Source: Talaromyces rugulosus
Taxonomy: Eukaryota; Ascomycota; Eurotiomycetes; Eurotiales; Trichocomaceae
Direction of reading: 5' to 3'
NCBI RefSeq assembly: GCF_013368755.1
Contig: NC_049561.1
Location: 5,022,001-5,086,000 of the forward strand
Length of the DNA stretch: 64,000 nt
The position numbers were made by a program, and so were the translations under genes. Shown one piece after another: positions 23,531-35,894 of this stretch. The notes under the pieces were generated by a model that saw only the letters and a list, made by a program, of their open reading frames with translations, was not told the DNA's origin and searched no databases. Each line of letters opens with the position of its first letter. Position 1 is the stretch's first letter.

Positions 23531-25150
23531 TCAATGTGTCACATCAGATGCAAATGCAGCTTGACACAAAACTTGCTTTAAAAGCTCCGCAGGTGTTGTA
23601 GCTGCATCCGAATTCTGCTTCAGCCTCCAAGCAATAACACCGTCAGGGCGAACCAGGGACGCGCCAGTCTCTGTAACCCCCATAATCTTTTTCAGACCTT
23701 CCAGGTCGTCTGCGGTTTCATCAACACCAAGTTGTATACAATCAATCTTGATTGGCGTCGATTCATTGACCTGAGATGCAGCATCTTTCCACAAATCACT
23801 CTGGGTTATTAGAACCCAACCTTTTCCATAAAAGTCAATGGCCGTCCTCGAGTTATCACCAGTTTTGAGCCACCAATCTGCAGCTCGTGTCCCTGGCTCT
23901 CCATTCCATTCGTCTGGCCGTTTCACAGGCGGTACATTATCGGCTTCCAAGTCAGAGATTATGGCCTTTGAGTGATAAATCTCACCCAGCTCTATTGCAA
24001 TATCATCCAGCGCTGCTGTCTCTTTCTTGTCTTTTGCAGACCATGTCTTATAGTCCTGTCTAGAAAACATTTGATCATGGCGGAACATGGCAATGGGATG
24101 TCGTTCAGTCTCATATGTATCCAGAAGTGCTGGGGAAGAATATCCTTTGGTGACCGAAGCAAGCTTCCAAGAAATATTCCACGCGTCGGCTATCCCAGTA
24201 TTCGCACCATAACCCCCTCGATTTGGTGGCAGGGTGTGTGCAGAGTCACCGGCCAGAAAGATACGGCCCGACTGGTAGGACTTTGCAATTAGGGCAGTTA
24301 ACTCCCATTCCCCGGTAGTAATAATCTCCAGGGCGAAGTCGGTTTTCCCCACTGCTTTGTAAATAGCTTCCTTGTATGCAGCTTCGTCTCTCTCCACATC
24401 ATCAGAAAACATCAACGCCCACCGATCATTACGGTAGTACACCATGAATGCTTTGAGATCCGGTTGGTCGATGCTGAACTGGACTCCTCTCTTGTGGTAT
24501 TGCTGCAGCTCGGGGGCTTTGAATAATACACTTCGCATTGTCTGCATATAGCCACGTCCTTCTCGTTGTATACCCAGCGTTTCGCGTACGAAACTCCGGT
24601 TCCCGTCAGTGGCAATCATATAGTCTGCGTGAATCTCGTATTCTGTCTCATCATTCCTATTTTTGACAAATGCCGTGACTCCGTTTTCATCTTGCTCGAA
24701 GCGAACCAAGGTAGTCGAGTACCGTAGATCAGCACCTTTGCTAACAGCAGACTCTCGAAGAACCCCTTCCAATTCGTCTTGTGCCATATCGGCCCCGATA
24801 GTGTGTGTATATTCCATCAACTCGTTTTTAGCATTAGGCTGTTTTGCTGATGATTTGTCCTTACTCCAGTAGGACTCCTCGTGCCACTTTCCAGTTAGGC
24901 TTTCTACTCGAGTACGGACGAGTTTAAAGTTAGGGTCCGCAAGAGGAATCTTGTCTTTTAATCCAGCAGCACGATACATTTCCATGGTTCGTGAGAGGAA
25001 GCCCATGGCTCGAGGGTGTGGAGAGCTGCCTGCATGGTGTTCGATAAGGATGGGTTGAAGGCCATGATGAGACAGGAACAGGGCCGCGGAAAGACCGACG
25101 AGTGATCCTCCAACGATAAGGACGGGTGTCTTGTTGGTTTTTTGTTGCAT
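23531..25150 (-). CDS. FAD-dependent aromatic-ring monooxygenase (PheA/TfdB type)
   Basis: Single-exon gene of 539 residues; the start is the ATG at 25150. It should hydroxylate an aromatic or polyketide ring using O2 and NAD(P)H. The three flavoprotein-hydroxylase motifs are all present: the FAD-binding LIVGGSLVGLSAA at residues 11-23, the DG motif ATDGNRSFVRE at 180-190, and the GD motif LAGDSAHTLPPNRGGYGAN at 299-317. The C-terminal region resembles the thioredoxin-like extension of phenol-hydroxylase-type enzymes. The length fits the family. The promoter carries two CTCGG-N2-CCGAG palindromes. It sits with a transporter, a carboxymuconate-cyclase-like protein and a hydrolase, which suggests use in aromatic catabolism, though secondary metabolism is equally possible. 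The substrate cannot be predicted. Confidence 0.92.
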   Translation of the reverse strand: MQQKTNKTPVLIVGGSLVGLSAALFLSHHGLQPILIEHHAGSSPHPRAMGFLSRTMEMYRAAGLKDKIPLADPNFKLVRTRVESLTGKWHEESYWSKDKSSAKQPNAKNELMEYTHTIGADMAQDELEGVLRESAVSKGADLRYSTTLVRFEQDENGVTAFVKNRNDETEYEIHADYMIATDGNRSFVRETLGIQREGRGYMQTMRSVLFKAPELQQYHKRGVQFSIDQPDLKAFMVYYRNDRWALMFSDDVERDEAAYKEAIYKAVGKTDFALEIITTGEWELTALIAKSYQSGRIFLAGDSAHTLPPNRGGYGANTGIADAWNISWKLASVTKGYSSPALLDTYETERHPIAMFRHDQMFSRQDYKTWSAKDKKETAALDDIAIELGEIYHSKAIISDLEADNVPPVKRPDEWNGEPGTRAADWWLKTGDNSRTAIDFYGKGWVLITQSDLWKDAASQVNESTPIKIDCIQLGVDETADDLEGLKKIMGVTETGASLVRPDGVIAWRLKQNSDAATTPAELLKQVLCQAAFASDVTH

Positions 25151-25263
25151 TTTTGAGTGTGTTATTGTGTGTGAGTGTGAGTTGTCTTGAATGTTTCCTC
25201 TACAATACCGGGAGAGAAATGGGATATTTATATTTCGTCAGTATCTTACCATTCAAAGGTAAT

Positions 25264-25275
25264 CTCGGACCCGAG
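25264..25275. promoter_or_regulatory. CTCGG-N2-CCGAG palindrome, copy 1 (proximal)
   Basis: The palindrome CTCGG-AC-CCGAG lies 114 bp upstream of the flavin-hydroxylase ATG. Such CGG/CCG pairs are typical targets of dimeric Zn2Cys6 regulators. The same motif recurs 104 bp farther upstream and before the Zn2Cys6 gene at 50.4 kb. Confidence 0.45.
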
Positions 25276-25366
25276 CGACACTGTTCGACACCGAAAGATC
25301 GACTCTTGCTAACAAGGCTAATTAGGAGGCACTATACAGTGGGTGGGTCTTCGGTACGATACTAAG

Positions 25367-25380
25367 TCTCGGGCCCGAGA
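25367..25380. promoter_or_regulatory. CTCGG-N2-CCGAG palindrome, copy 2 (distal)
   Basis: TCTCGGGCCCGAGA is a perfect 14-bp palindrome, 217 bp upstream of the flavin-hydroxylase ATG, containing CTCGG-GC-CCGAG at 25368-25379. It is exactly 104 bp from copy 1. A regulatory role is inferred. Confidence 0.45.
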
Positions 25381-27233
25381 TAGATAGTCAGACAGCTAAG
25401 ATCAGTTCCCCATAGACTTTTCTTTTAACCAAAAGGTTTTAGCGCTATGCCTCTACAGTAATTAGTAGAACCTCAACTTTACTGTCCGGGACATTTATAA
25501 CTGGAACATTGGTTTCAGCTGCATCATAGATGCATCAGCACCTAATTCCGTTGGTCATGGTGGCTTGCAAATTCTCGATATCCACCTCTTTACTATATTC
25601 GACTTAGTCAAGACAAGCTGGACGAATACTCCGTAAGTTTAGTCCAATAGAAACTGCACAAGCAACGCTAACGTCCTATGACAGCGTATGACTGGTCATG
25701 GTACTTTCCTAATACGGCTGAAACCTTCAAAAACGGATAAATATCCTCCACCAAGCTTGACTTTATTATAAACTAACAACAAAAGGTCTTGTCCAATCGG
25801 AGAAAAACGCATTGAAAAGGTCCGAGATTGGAGTCCACTGTCCACACGCTACAATAAAAAGTAGACTGTAAGTACGTATTGAGATGCGATGGCTTCCAAC
25901 TTAACTGATTTAGAGTTCATATCCGCAAAGTATTAACATCGAAGTTTCTTGAATGTTGTTTCCTCAAGTAATTATTAGAGTGCGCCTTCTGTTGCTCTTC
26001 TCGGAGACTGAGACACCAATTGTTGAATAAAGAAACTTTGCGATACTTATATTTCAACCTTGCTGCGTGAATATCGCTGATTAGATAATGCCGTTTCTTC
26101 AAAAGAGCGTTGTAAATATGAAAGAAGTCATAATAAAGCTTTTTTCTAATCACCATAGGTGTCCTAACCTTTTACTAAAGCCAAGAAACGTACGTCCCGC
26201 TCGCAACCATATTATAATTATCACCCTGACCAGCGCATTGAAAGCTTCCGAGACATTGCGTAAATGGTATGTTGCGTGTTAAATGCGCAGATATGAGTGT
26301 AGCCGATTTTGTCGATCGTTTGGAATCATAAGTTACTTTAGTCTGGGGCTGTCATGAAGTTGTGGGGGTAATGACAGATCAAAATTTCCTATTTTGGAAA
26401 AGACTGCTTTTTTTCCCACCTCGCCGGCTGTGACATTGACAGGGATGTGCTTGATAATCTGCTGACTCCTGAGGAATCATTTCTTGGAGCTAGCCACATT
26501 CGTTGCCCTCTTTGAATTTTATTCGTCCGAGCTTGGTAGTAAACATTTGTCATGCTAGATCCAAGTTCTGTGTCGTTTCTTTTTTTTCTTGTTACCATGA
26601 CATCTAACTAAGACTCATTGGAAACACAGCCATTGAATAAAACTCGAATGTTCTAGTATAATTCTTTGGGGGATTAATTAAAAAGATTGATATTGCGTTT
26701 GGAAATTGAGGTGAATACCTTTTTAATGCCCTCAATGCCCGGTACGGATTCCGAGACCCCATAATGCCTTGGCTTTTCCTAGGAAACAAATTAGCAGAAA
26801 ATTGACTTTGTGTCCATATGGGACTTGGTGCATTGAGAGATCCCCACTGGTTCGGCCTTCGGGACTTTGTTGAAATGAAGCGAGAAATAGACTGCCATTA
26901 ACCGCAATGATCAATAATAGTCTCTCCACACTTGTAATTGTGCATCGAAGCATTTTCACTCTAGCCTACATTAGACGCACGAAGCCATGGGGTTACGTCA
27001 ACACTAATTGCGCTAGATGACCATTTCCTCAAGTGGAAACGCGCATGTGGAATCATGTATTCAGCTCCGGCGGATGGAAATTCCAGAAGACAGGAGAACA
27101 AGGACATTATATTTACCTTCCTAGAAGTTATAAATAGAGCCATATTCCCAGCATAATAGCCATTGTGTAGTACAACAAACATACACAAGCTGAGCTATTT
27201 TCTCTTCGCACCAGCCCTATCGTTGCATTAGCC

Positions 27234-28439
27234 ATGGTTCAGTTTAAAACCCTCCTAGGCTCTGCAGCTGCATTGGCCTTGTCAGCTACCGCATCTCCTT
27301 TGCCTTTCCAAGATGGCGCCAAAGCAGTATATTTCCAAACCAACAAGTCGCCCAACCAAATAGCAGCTGTCGCTGTGCACTCAAGTGGAAAGCTCGGGAA
27401 GTACACCTTCCATCCGACTGGGGGTAAAGGGGGTGCTGAGGTCTCCGCTACTGGACCAAATGCGCCAGACGCCCTGGGCAGTCAACACAGTGTCGTTGTA
27501 TATGGAGATGTAATACTTTCCACAGCTCCGAGTCTTTTCTTTAATACTAACTTTAAGTGATAGTACCTCTTCACCGTAAACGCGGGCTCAAACGACGTTT
27601 CCCTATTCTCTATCGCTTGCGAAAACCCCACAGATCTGAAGTTGGTCGGCACATACCCAGTCAATGGCGGTTTCCCCAATACTGTTGCTGTCAAGGGAGA
27701 TCATGTCTGTGTCGGATACGCCGGATCACCATCTGGTGTTAGCTGTGCCGAATGGAGTCCCCTCGGAGTCGGCAAATTTGACACCATTCGGGAATTTGAC
27801 CTACACCAGTCGAACCCACCTAATGCATCCCTGATCCTGGTCAGTGATGCCGTCTTTGTGGAAGATGAATCTCGGTTGCTTGTCACCGCGCGAGGTTCCG
27901 CCGAGAGCCCAGGTTTCGTTGCAACATACGATGTCGACTGGGCTGGTCAAGTGTCTGGAAAGGGTGAAATCTCTACACCAGCCGGTCTGAATGCCTCCTT
28001 CGGCGCAGTTCCCATTCCTCGTACCCAGCTTGCGTTTGTCGCCGAGCCCGAGGTGGGTGGTTATATTTTGGACGTGGCCAGCCCTTCGAAGCCAATTGCG
28101 ACTGTGACAGTCCCGGGACAAAAAGCCATCTGCTGGTCTGCGCTCACGCACAAGTCGGTCACTGGTATCTTCCCTGATGCCGGAACAAACACTATCACCC
28201 AGGTCGAAATTCCTTGCGGTCGTGTCATTCAGCAATGGAACTCGACCAACGGCAACAGTGGACAATTGGACTTTTCTATTGATGCCACCGACAAGTTCTT
28301 CGCTCTCGCTTTCAGTCCTAAGGATAGCCAGGCGCGAGTGGCTTCCATTAACTTGTCCGGAAACAACTTTACCGACATTGATAACAAGGTTATCGCCGGA
28401 ACGGACATGAACTCCCAGGGATTTGCTATTTACCCTTAA
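27234..28439 (+). CDS. secreted 3-carboxymuconate cyclase-like beta-propeller protein
   Basis: Two exons, 27234-27509 and 27564-28439 (intron GTAATA..GATAG), give 383 residues. A clear N-terminal signal peptide (hydrophobic Ala/Leu-rich core ending near TASPLP) directs secretion. The rest reads as repeated beta-propeller blades of the lactonase / carboxy-cis,cis-muconate cyclase family: YLFTVNAGSNDVSLFSI, GGFPNTVAV and GTNTITQVEI. Intracellular family members lactonise 3-carboxymuconate; secreted fungal ones are often abundant wall or culture-filtrate glycoproteins with no proven enzyme activity. The motifs NAS, NSTN, NLS and NFT offer several N-glycosylation sites. Its 3' end is about 240 bp from that of the convergent alpha/beta hydrolase. 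Catalytic activity is therefore uncertain. Confidence 0.85.
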
Positions 28440-28678
28440 AGGACACCTTCATGTGTGGGATAGGTAACGAGTTTTCAGGATTTGTTCAATCATTGTGTAT
28501 TTTGCAGGTAGTCTTGCCATATGGCCAAAATAGTAATATACAACATACCAACGTTGCTTCTTCAGAAGATAGAATCTTAGTCTAAAGCGAAGAAATATAG
28601 TAAACTCACTTCAAGTACATTATACTAAGCAATAAACTTTTTATAGGTTTCATCTGGCCAGTCGGTAGCATCATCTAA

Positions 28679-29794
28679 TTAAGTAAAGAGCTTTACTAAC
28701 CAATCCGCGACATTACCAACCATTATCTGCGTACATTCGTGTCCCGTATTCTCTTGCGCAAAATGATCTAAGTTGGTATATCCTTCAGCTTTCCGCTTTG
28801 CCACCCACGCTTCAGAGAACCGGTCAGGTACCAACGGGTCCAGTTTTCCATTGAGGATATAAGTCGGCACATCTTTTGGAAATTTTTCAGCAGTGTTCCG
28901 GTCTATCTCGGCAACAAGATCATGCAAAGCACGAGGCCATCGACGACGTTGTTCTTCCGTCAATAACTCCGAGAGCGTGTCATAAGGGATCTTGTATATA
29001 TCATCGGCCAGCGAAGAAAGTGCATTAGAATCCACACCTAGCCGATCAAGGAGAAGCGCACCCATGTTGGGGCTGCCGATGATTATCGCGAGGCCGTGAA
29101 GCTTGCTGCTAGAATTGGTTCCGAGACGCCATGAGGTATGACCCCCAAGTGACCTCCCAGACATGATGTTGTAAAACTTGTTGAATTGCGGAAGGTAGGT
29201 TGGGAGATAGTCGATAAGGAGGTCGAAGTCTTGTGCAGACCCAGATATGATAGAAAGCATGTCTTGCCTAGAGATATTTTTGAGTATACAGAAGAGGTGA
29301 CCTTGAGGGGATCATACGCATGTAATTCATTTCCCACATCCCACGCGTCATTCGACTTGTCACTTAGCTATCAAACATGTAAGCAAATGTCGCGACGACA
29401 TAAAAGAATCCTTTTGACAGGTGTTTTGAAATACCTTTCGCTCCCCGTGATTCCGCATGTCCACAGCCACCGCAATCAGGCCAGCGCTTCTGCGGCCCTC
29501 GGCATTTCCATACTGATGTAAAATCTCATGCGCCATCACTTCCATGTCTCCATAGTCCCTCAAGCGGCCGTGGGCGAGATAAAGCACTGCGACATCGGCA
29601 TATCCCTTCTTTTCCACCTCTTCCAACCCGTAGACATACACCCTCAGACCGCCGATGATAAATACGGTCTTGCTGGATCGAGGGGTTGTGGCTTTTGGCG
29701 CAAAGTGGGGTTCCATGCTGCTGAGACTGGTGAGTTGCTGCGTCTGTTCAGCAGATATGGGTTCCTGTCGCGATATCCGATTTCTGATTGACAT
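28679..29794 (-). CDS. alpha/beta-hydrolase fold protein
   Basis: Three exons (29794-29435, 29367-29318, 29267-28679) give 332 residues and close in phase. The start is the ATG at 29794, because codons farther upstream are not ATG-initiated. The N-half has a hydrolase-like strand and a ValDMRNHGER segment like the DxRGHG region of these enzymes. The nucleophile elbow is SGRSLGGHTSW (Gly-x-Ser-x-Gly-Gly). The acid is probably the Asp in LNGKLDPLVPDRFSEAW, and the His is in ENTGHECTQIM. No signal peptide or membrane helix is seen, so it is likely cytosolic. It is probably an esterase or C-C/lactone hydrolase; its place between a carboxymuconate-cyclase-like gene and the 31.8-kb glycosidase gives no firm substrate. 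Confidence 0.82.
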
Positions 29795-31768
29795 GGCAAC
29801 TAAGAGCCGGTAAATATCAAGCCCAAGTTCAGGTGGAGAGTATTTAATAGTCAAAGTCCTGTTGGTTAGCGTAGATATGACAATGCCTGGAAGCGCTATG
29901 GGAGTGGGGCAACTTTTCTGATTATTTCTTTACATAGATCAAACATTTGAATCAATCCTTTATGTATATAGTAATCCCATTGGTACGAAATATATTGATA
30001 TCTTAAGTTCGCCAAATACGCAATGTAAATCCAACAATGACATCATAGCATTCACGAGGCTTTTAATCCTTGGATTATAGTTATTTATGGTCATCAATTT
30101 AAGTAGTGCCTAGGTCAACTAGTCGAATATATCCGATATTTACTGATCCAAATACTGTCAATGCCAAGGTAAAGTTTTGCGGAAATGCTAGTTTTTCCGG
30201 GAGATAACTGGTGTTAATTAGTGATATTATTAAATGACATGTACCAAATGTCCTTACGCAGTCGATATAAGGAGTACTATATCCATACTTGGTTTATAAT
30301 TAGTGTCTCTGCTGGGAAAATCAAATAAATAGACACTAGACTATGTAAGAAGCTTTAGATATGTGTGTATACATGTAGACCTCGGTTTTTGTTACGTATG
30401 ACAAAGACCCGAGTCGGTTACAATGGACTATCTCGTCGACCTGCATGTCTCACTTGATCTATTTTTCGGATTACAACCAGTATCAACTGATGTAGACTGG
30501 AAATGGATGTACTAATCAGTTCTGGGACATCCCAAAAATAGTCGCGTGACCAATATTGATTATTTAGTTACCAGCCACAGCTTCGGTTTCCGAGGGTTGA
30601 AAGAGGGGCCAAAAAACATTGAACGCCGGCCCGAAACATATTTAACACCGACCTATTTGTTTTTTTTTTTTGTTTTTTGGAAACTTCATTCTTTCTATCT
30701 TTATTGTGAAGGAAGCATCTTTCTTGTTGAGACTACTCGTATTTCTTCCGAGTGATCTAATAAAACCTGGCGTCACCACGCAAACCGTCGATAATAACAG
30801 CAAGTCCACCAGCGGGGATGGAATTCACAGTCGCCCGCCGGCCTGCGCCGGTTTCAATGCCGCTTCTGATTCTCAGTTTCTGTGTGCCAGCAATACTCTG
30901 GATTTACATATATCTGTGCTTCGTGTGAGGGGGCTATCGATTCTGCGATGATATTCAACATGAACAAGAAGGACAAGGCACGAACATCCAACATGGCGGC
31001 CGAGTCAAGACAGTATTCGAAACTGCCTTTTTATCGGGAAATCCTCTGGTCAACCAATACCAAAGGTCCAGGCACGATGAAAGAAACACGGTAGTGCATG
31101 CTAGGGTCGATGTTTAATGCGGCGTCTAAATACTGGGGCCAGATGGTTCCCCTCTGGAACGTTTGGATCAGAGCTTGAATCTGTCACGGGGGATGTCAAT
31201 TCTGGAACGACATAAAACAAGGCTCATCTCCACATATAGTCCTTCGGCTGGTCATGGATTCAGAATGTTCTCGAGTGCATGGGTTCTTCTGGAGGCCGGG
31301 TTGGCTGAACATTGAGAGCCGTGTACGATATACAAAGGCCAAGACACGAACACTGTCTGAGACATAAGGGTCCAAAGGTGGAATAATTAGAAACACAGGG
31401 TCGGAAAAACGTCAGCAATGTCATATCTAGCTATTTCCCAATGGATATACTGTCTTGAAGCCTTCATTCGTTAAAATACGATTGTATAGAGAAATCTTAA
31501 TTCTAATTGGACCGTTCAGGAGAGCGCGTATCCAAACTGGCTACTATTGGCTGGCCGGCAGGGCGGGGCGGTCTTGACGCAGTGGGGCAAGTCTGACCAA
31601 TCAAACACACTATTCATGTGGCTCTGGATCGGCGTTAATCCTTGAACAAACAATAACAGCAGCTGCATTATTATTATCAAAGAAGATATAAGGAGACCAA
31701 CCTTTGATCACCTCGCCTCGAGACACACACAAGAACCTAATTTATAGGCCAATTGCTCCATCGCAAGA
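29795..31768. other. intergenic region, 2.0 kb
   Basis: This lies between the divergent alpha/beta hydrolase and the GH105 gene. It is A+T-rich near 30000-30350 and contains a poly-T run at 30660-30672. The short ORFs show no domain. The GH105 promoter should lie in the last few hundred bases. I see no repeat or RNA gene. Confidence 0.5.
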
Positions 31769-33098
31769 ATGAAGCACCACCTTCAATGGCTGGCCCTGTC
31801 GTCCGTCGCCACGGCGTTGGCGAGCAACAATAACAATGACAATACATCATGCTCAACACGACCTTATTCGACGTGGATGGCCGATAGCATCATCTCGCGC
31901 GGCCAGGGCATTGCTCCCGCAGAGTTGACTTCGTCCATCTACTTGCAGATCGGAGTCGTGCAGGCTGCGCTGCTGCAACTGCTAGAGTCACCTTTGTCCT
32001 CGACTCTTCGTTGTGCCCAGCATGATTATCGGTCCCATGTCAGGCAAGGTACCAAGAGTATTGTCGGGCAGCTGCTGAACGCGTCAGAAGATACGCAATA
32101 CCCATTGGACCGGCTGTCTCTTGGTCGTGGTCTGTTGGATGAGTACCTGGACACCAGCACCAGCAGCAGCGACAAACAAACAGCCAAGTCGGCCCTTGAT
32201 ACATTACACAAGTCGATTGGTCTACAGCCAAAGAACCAATGGGGTACGTTTGCTTTTTATCTTATACTACCCATTTACTGACAGCACAGGTGGCTTGTGG
32301 TACTTTACCTATCCCTACTGGAGCTACCTGGACGGAATGTACTCATACACCGCATTCGAATCCCTCTACACCAACGCCTTCAACCCCTCAGGAGTGCTCA
32401 ACAAGACAAATGACATAATCTACCAACTCGACCTGCTCTGGATTCACTGCATCGACAACAACACCGACCTGCTCTTCCACGGCTACGACGCCTCTGTAAC
32501 CGCCAGCTGGGCCCAGCCCATCACCGGCGCCAGCCCCATGGTCTGGGGCCGCTCAATGGGCTGGTATTTTATGGCATTGATTGACTGGCTCGAGGAAAAC
32601 TCGTCCATAACCCGAACCACGCTCTGGAACCATATACTTGTTCGATATCTCGACTTCGCCGCGGCTCTTCTCAAGACGGCCGACCCGGACTCGGGCGCAT
32701 GGTGGCAGGTGCTTAATTACCCCGGACGGGAAGGAAACTATATCGAGTCGAGTGGAAGTGCCATGTTTACGTATGGGCTGTACAAGGGCGAGCGTCTCGG
32801 TTTGTTCGATAATGACGTGGACAAGTACAAGAAAGCGGCAGACAAGGCCTACAACTACCTCATAGACAATTTTGTTGTGGAGAATCAAAACGGTACGCTG
32901 AGCTGGAACGGAACTGTGTCGGTATGCAGTTTGAACTCGTCGGCGACGTATGATGTAAGTTGCTCTCTTTTCAGTCTTGTTGGTTGGATTGGTTGCTAAC
33001 TGAGATAGTACTATGTCAACCAGCCGATACTATACGACAGTGTACACGGATCGGCTCCATTTGTTCTTGCTAGTCTGGAGCATGAGATTTCGGCTTAA
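31769..33098 (+). CDS. GH105 unsaturated rhamnogalacturonyl hydrolase-like protein, secreted
   Basis: Three exons (31769-32243, 32290-32954, 33009-33098) give 409 residues. A signal peptide (about residues 1-18, hydrophobic, ending in Ala-Leu-Ala-Ser) implies secretion. The body matches the six-hairpin fold of GH105, which removes the unsaturated uronic acid from oligosaccharides made by pectin (rhamnogalacturonan) lyases. The key segment is YWSYLDGMYSYTAF, whose Asp is the expected catalytic acid. GRSMGWYFMALIDWLE and SGSAMFTYGLYKG are typical family segments. Six or more Asn-x-Ser/Thr sites suggest glycosylation. Both introns have good signals and matching phase. It is convergent with the SDR gene (208 bp apart). 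No other pectin gene is in the window. Confidence 0.9.
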
Positions 33099-33306
33099 TG
33101 GATTGATGGACAATATGTACAAAAGTATTCCAATGTTTTATGCATGTATTTGTATATATGTATAGAGATAGATGTATAAGGAATACGGCCTTATACATGG
33201 CCAGGTTCCAGGCCCAAAATTTCGTAATATCAATCACACATGACTAGTCATTACACAAGTCCAAAAAAGTCATCATAATCATACAAAGTGCAAAAGCACT
33301 AATTCT

Positions 33307-34485
33307 TTAAGAACGGGCAGCCGCAGCCGCAGCCTGGTCCTTGGCGAGCTGTGCGTCCTGCGCGTCACGAATCTTTTTCAGATCCAACGAAGCGATATTG
33401 CGAATAATTTCTTGAATCCAGTTGGGCAATGCGCGGACCAGACCGGCATTGCTGATGCTCTTCGGGATAATGAGTTGGCCGCTGTTGCCCTTGAGGACGT
33501 GCTTGACGATGGCATCGCCGACTTCTGCGACTTCGAGGATTGGTTGCCTGAATTTGACGCCCGACTCCATGATGGGCTTGATCAGAGGCGTTTTGACCCA
33601 GATTGGGTGGATGACACTGTATCTAGTATCAGCACTAATTTTTTCCTCGGACAGAAACACAAAGTATATTGCAAGATCTTACCTCGTGCGCACTTTCTTG
33701 GCCTTATACCACAATCGAATTTCCTGGGTCAGACCCTCGTGGAAGGACAGCGCACTGGCCTTGCTGCAGCTGTAGTCGGTCATCTCGCCGAGACCCAAGA
33801 AACTGGCGGCACTCGCAATGGTGATGATATGGCCGTGGTTGCGCTTGACCATGGCGGGCAAGAACTCTTTGACGGTCCACCAGTGAGCCAGGGTGTTGAC
33901 TTCAAACACCTTGCGGATTGTGCCCTCAGGCTTGTCGAGGATGGGGCCCTCGTGGCCAATACCGGCGTTGTTGATGAGCACAGTCGGGTCGCCGTGCTCT
34001 TTGCGGACCTTTGCGCCAACTGCCTTGACGCTGTCTGTCGAGGTCACGTCGCACTTGTAAAAGTGCACATTGGATGCTAAATGACATGGATTAGCTTTTA
34101 TGGATAACATGTACACAACAGGAAATTCTGAGCGCATACGCAATTTGGTCTGTGGCTCCTGAATATCGGCCACAATAACCTTGATGCCCCTCGATGCTAG
34201 TTTGTCGACGATATACTGGCCGATGCCACTGCATCCGCCGGTGATGAAGACTACCTCGCGCGACCAGTTCCACTTGTCGGACGTCCAATTATTGAGCATG
34301 AAACCGGAGACAATGCTGTTGAACGACTTGACGAGGTTCCACACGAGCACAAAGGCGACGACATTGCGCGTGGTTGTCGACGTGACTGCGGTCTGCACTG
34401 GAGGCGGCAGTTTGGCCAGCAGCGGAGCGAGATACTCCTGGATGCTAGCGAAATGCTGCTGCAGGGTTGCGATTGCGGATTCCAT
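33307..34485 (-). CDS. membrane-anchored short-chain dehydrogenase/reductase (retinol-dehydrogenase-like, SDR16C type)
   Basis: Three exons (34485-34140, 34076-33683, 33616-33307) give 349 residues. A hydrophobic segment at residues about 40-62 probably anchors the protein in the ER or lipid-droplet membrane. The classical SDR core follows: cofactor loop TGGCSGIG at 82-89, NNAG, SAASFLG with the catalytic Ser, and the active-site YSCSK (Tyr-x3-Lys). An Ala/Asp-rich amphipathic tail closes the protein. SDR16C-like enzymes interconvert lipid alcohols and ketones or aldehydes, but the substrate here is unknown. It is convergent with the GH105 gene, with no evident functional link. Confidence 0.9.
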
Positions 34486-35894
34486 GGTCGATCGATCTGA
34501 ATTTTGTGAAGCTTTGTGGAAGTACGACGCAATGGAAAAAATAAAAAAAAAAACGTTAGGACAGAGAGCGAGATCCCAAACTAGTTAAATAGCTCCAGTC
34601 CCCGCGGGGTTCGCTAGACAGTCCCAGGCACACATGTATCCAGATACAGGGTTCGGTGGATTTGGGTGGATTTGTTGAGACTAGCATCGTACAAATGCGC
34701 AGTGCATCATCGGCGAGCCTCGGTATTTTTGCAGGCATGCAGCTAGCACGAGAGCTTGTCTGGTCGATCTGATGCAAAGTCGGTGGAGCGCCGAGTCCGG
34801 GGAAAGTAACGATCGGCTCTTGCTGGGCCGAGGTTGCGGGCTCGTGCCGCTGATTCCATACAAAAAATACTTACTACGTAGATATTTAATATTCGCTATG
34901 GAGTTATTATTATTATTGTGGTTCAATCAGCATCATTCACGGAGTCGTTTTCGATGCTCGGTGCTCGGGTGTCGGGTCTCGCAGCTGCTGCCTCATTCTT
35001 CAACGAGATGCGCACCAATCACATAGCTACCAGTTGGGGCACTTGAATAGCGAATCGCTATTACGATAATAACAGTTCGTATTTGGTTTAACCTTAGTTA
35101 ACTCTCTCGTCTGGCGGGTGGTCGACGCGAATTTTGATCGTTAATGGAATATTGTATATCGGCGAATACTTTATCCGGCGCCGAGTATCTCTGCCTAAGG
35201 CACTGATTTACTCCTCCATCAATATACAAAAGAACATTATGGAAGGATAATAATAGTAATAATAATCTGTCTTTTACAAAAAAACTTTAGTGCCGGGTAA
35301 TAGTGGAGGTCGTCCGCTTATCGCTAATAGTATTTAGTGTCGGTCCGTTTCTAACTATAAACTCAAGCATGGCTTTGAAGCATTCTATAGCATGAATATA
35401 TCACAGCCTTTTTTATTCAGTATTTTCGTTTGAGGAATCATTTTGCTAAAAATTATCATCCCGGTGTCTCCATTTGGTAATATTGAAATTTATAGAACCC
35501 TTTCCATTGTTCAATAGCAAACAAAGAAATTGTCTGCGCGTTGAATAATAAGAAACAACAAAGAAACTATAAACAGGGTTCTTCAGGACAATCCTGTCCA
35601 AAATTCAATAGCAACTAACTACACAGACAGATGTATTGCCAGGGAAAAAATTACATACCAGTCACGTGCATATGTACCCTTTGTCTGTATACGCCACATG
35701 CGGCTCTAGAATCCATGTACAAAGGTTTTGTAACAATACACAAATAAATTGATATCAAACGACCGCCTCCAGGCGGAGGCAAATTCGCTCTTGAAAAGCA
35801 ATATAAATAGCACTCAAATGAAAAAAAAAACAAAACTCACAACTCCTACAACTATCTCAACCATCTACCTCGACACGCCCACTCACTCACCACA
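34486..35894. other. intergenic region, 1.4 kb
   Basis: This lies between the divergent SDR gene and the 203-residue unknown gene and contains both promoters. It includes an A+T-rich stretch and a poly-A run at 35820-35830 close to the downstream start. No ORF has coding character. Confidence 0.5.

Larger units (their letters stand above)
25151..27233. other. intergenic region, 2.1 kb
   Basis: This tract lies between the divergent flavin hydroxylase and the secreted propeller protein. It contains the hydroxylase promoter with two palindromic sites and, at the right end, the promoter of the next gene. The middle is A+T-rich, with only short ORFs that show no domain. I see no RNA gene or repeat. 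Confidence 0.5.

Noticed and set aside
25917..26282. ORFs on both strands of the 25-27 kb spacer
   Set aside because: A+T-driven open frames with Lys/Tyr/Asn-rich translation and no domain.
33412..34080. 222-codon plus-strand ORF
   Set aside because: Antisense shadow of the SDR gene, whose Rossmann and Tyr-x3-Lys motifs are unambiguous on the minus strand.
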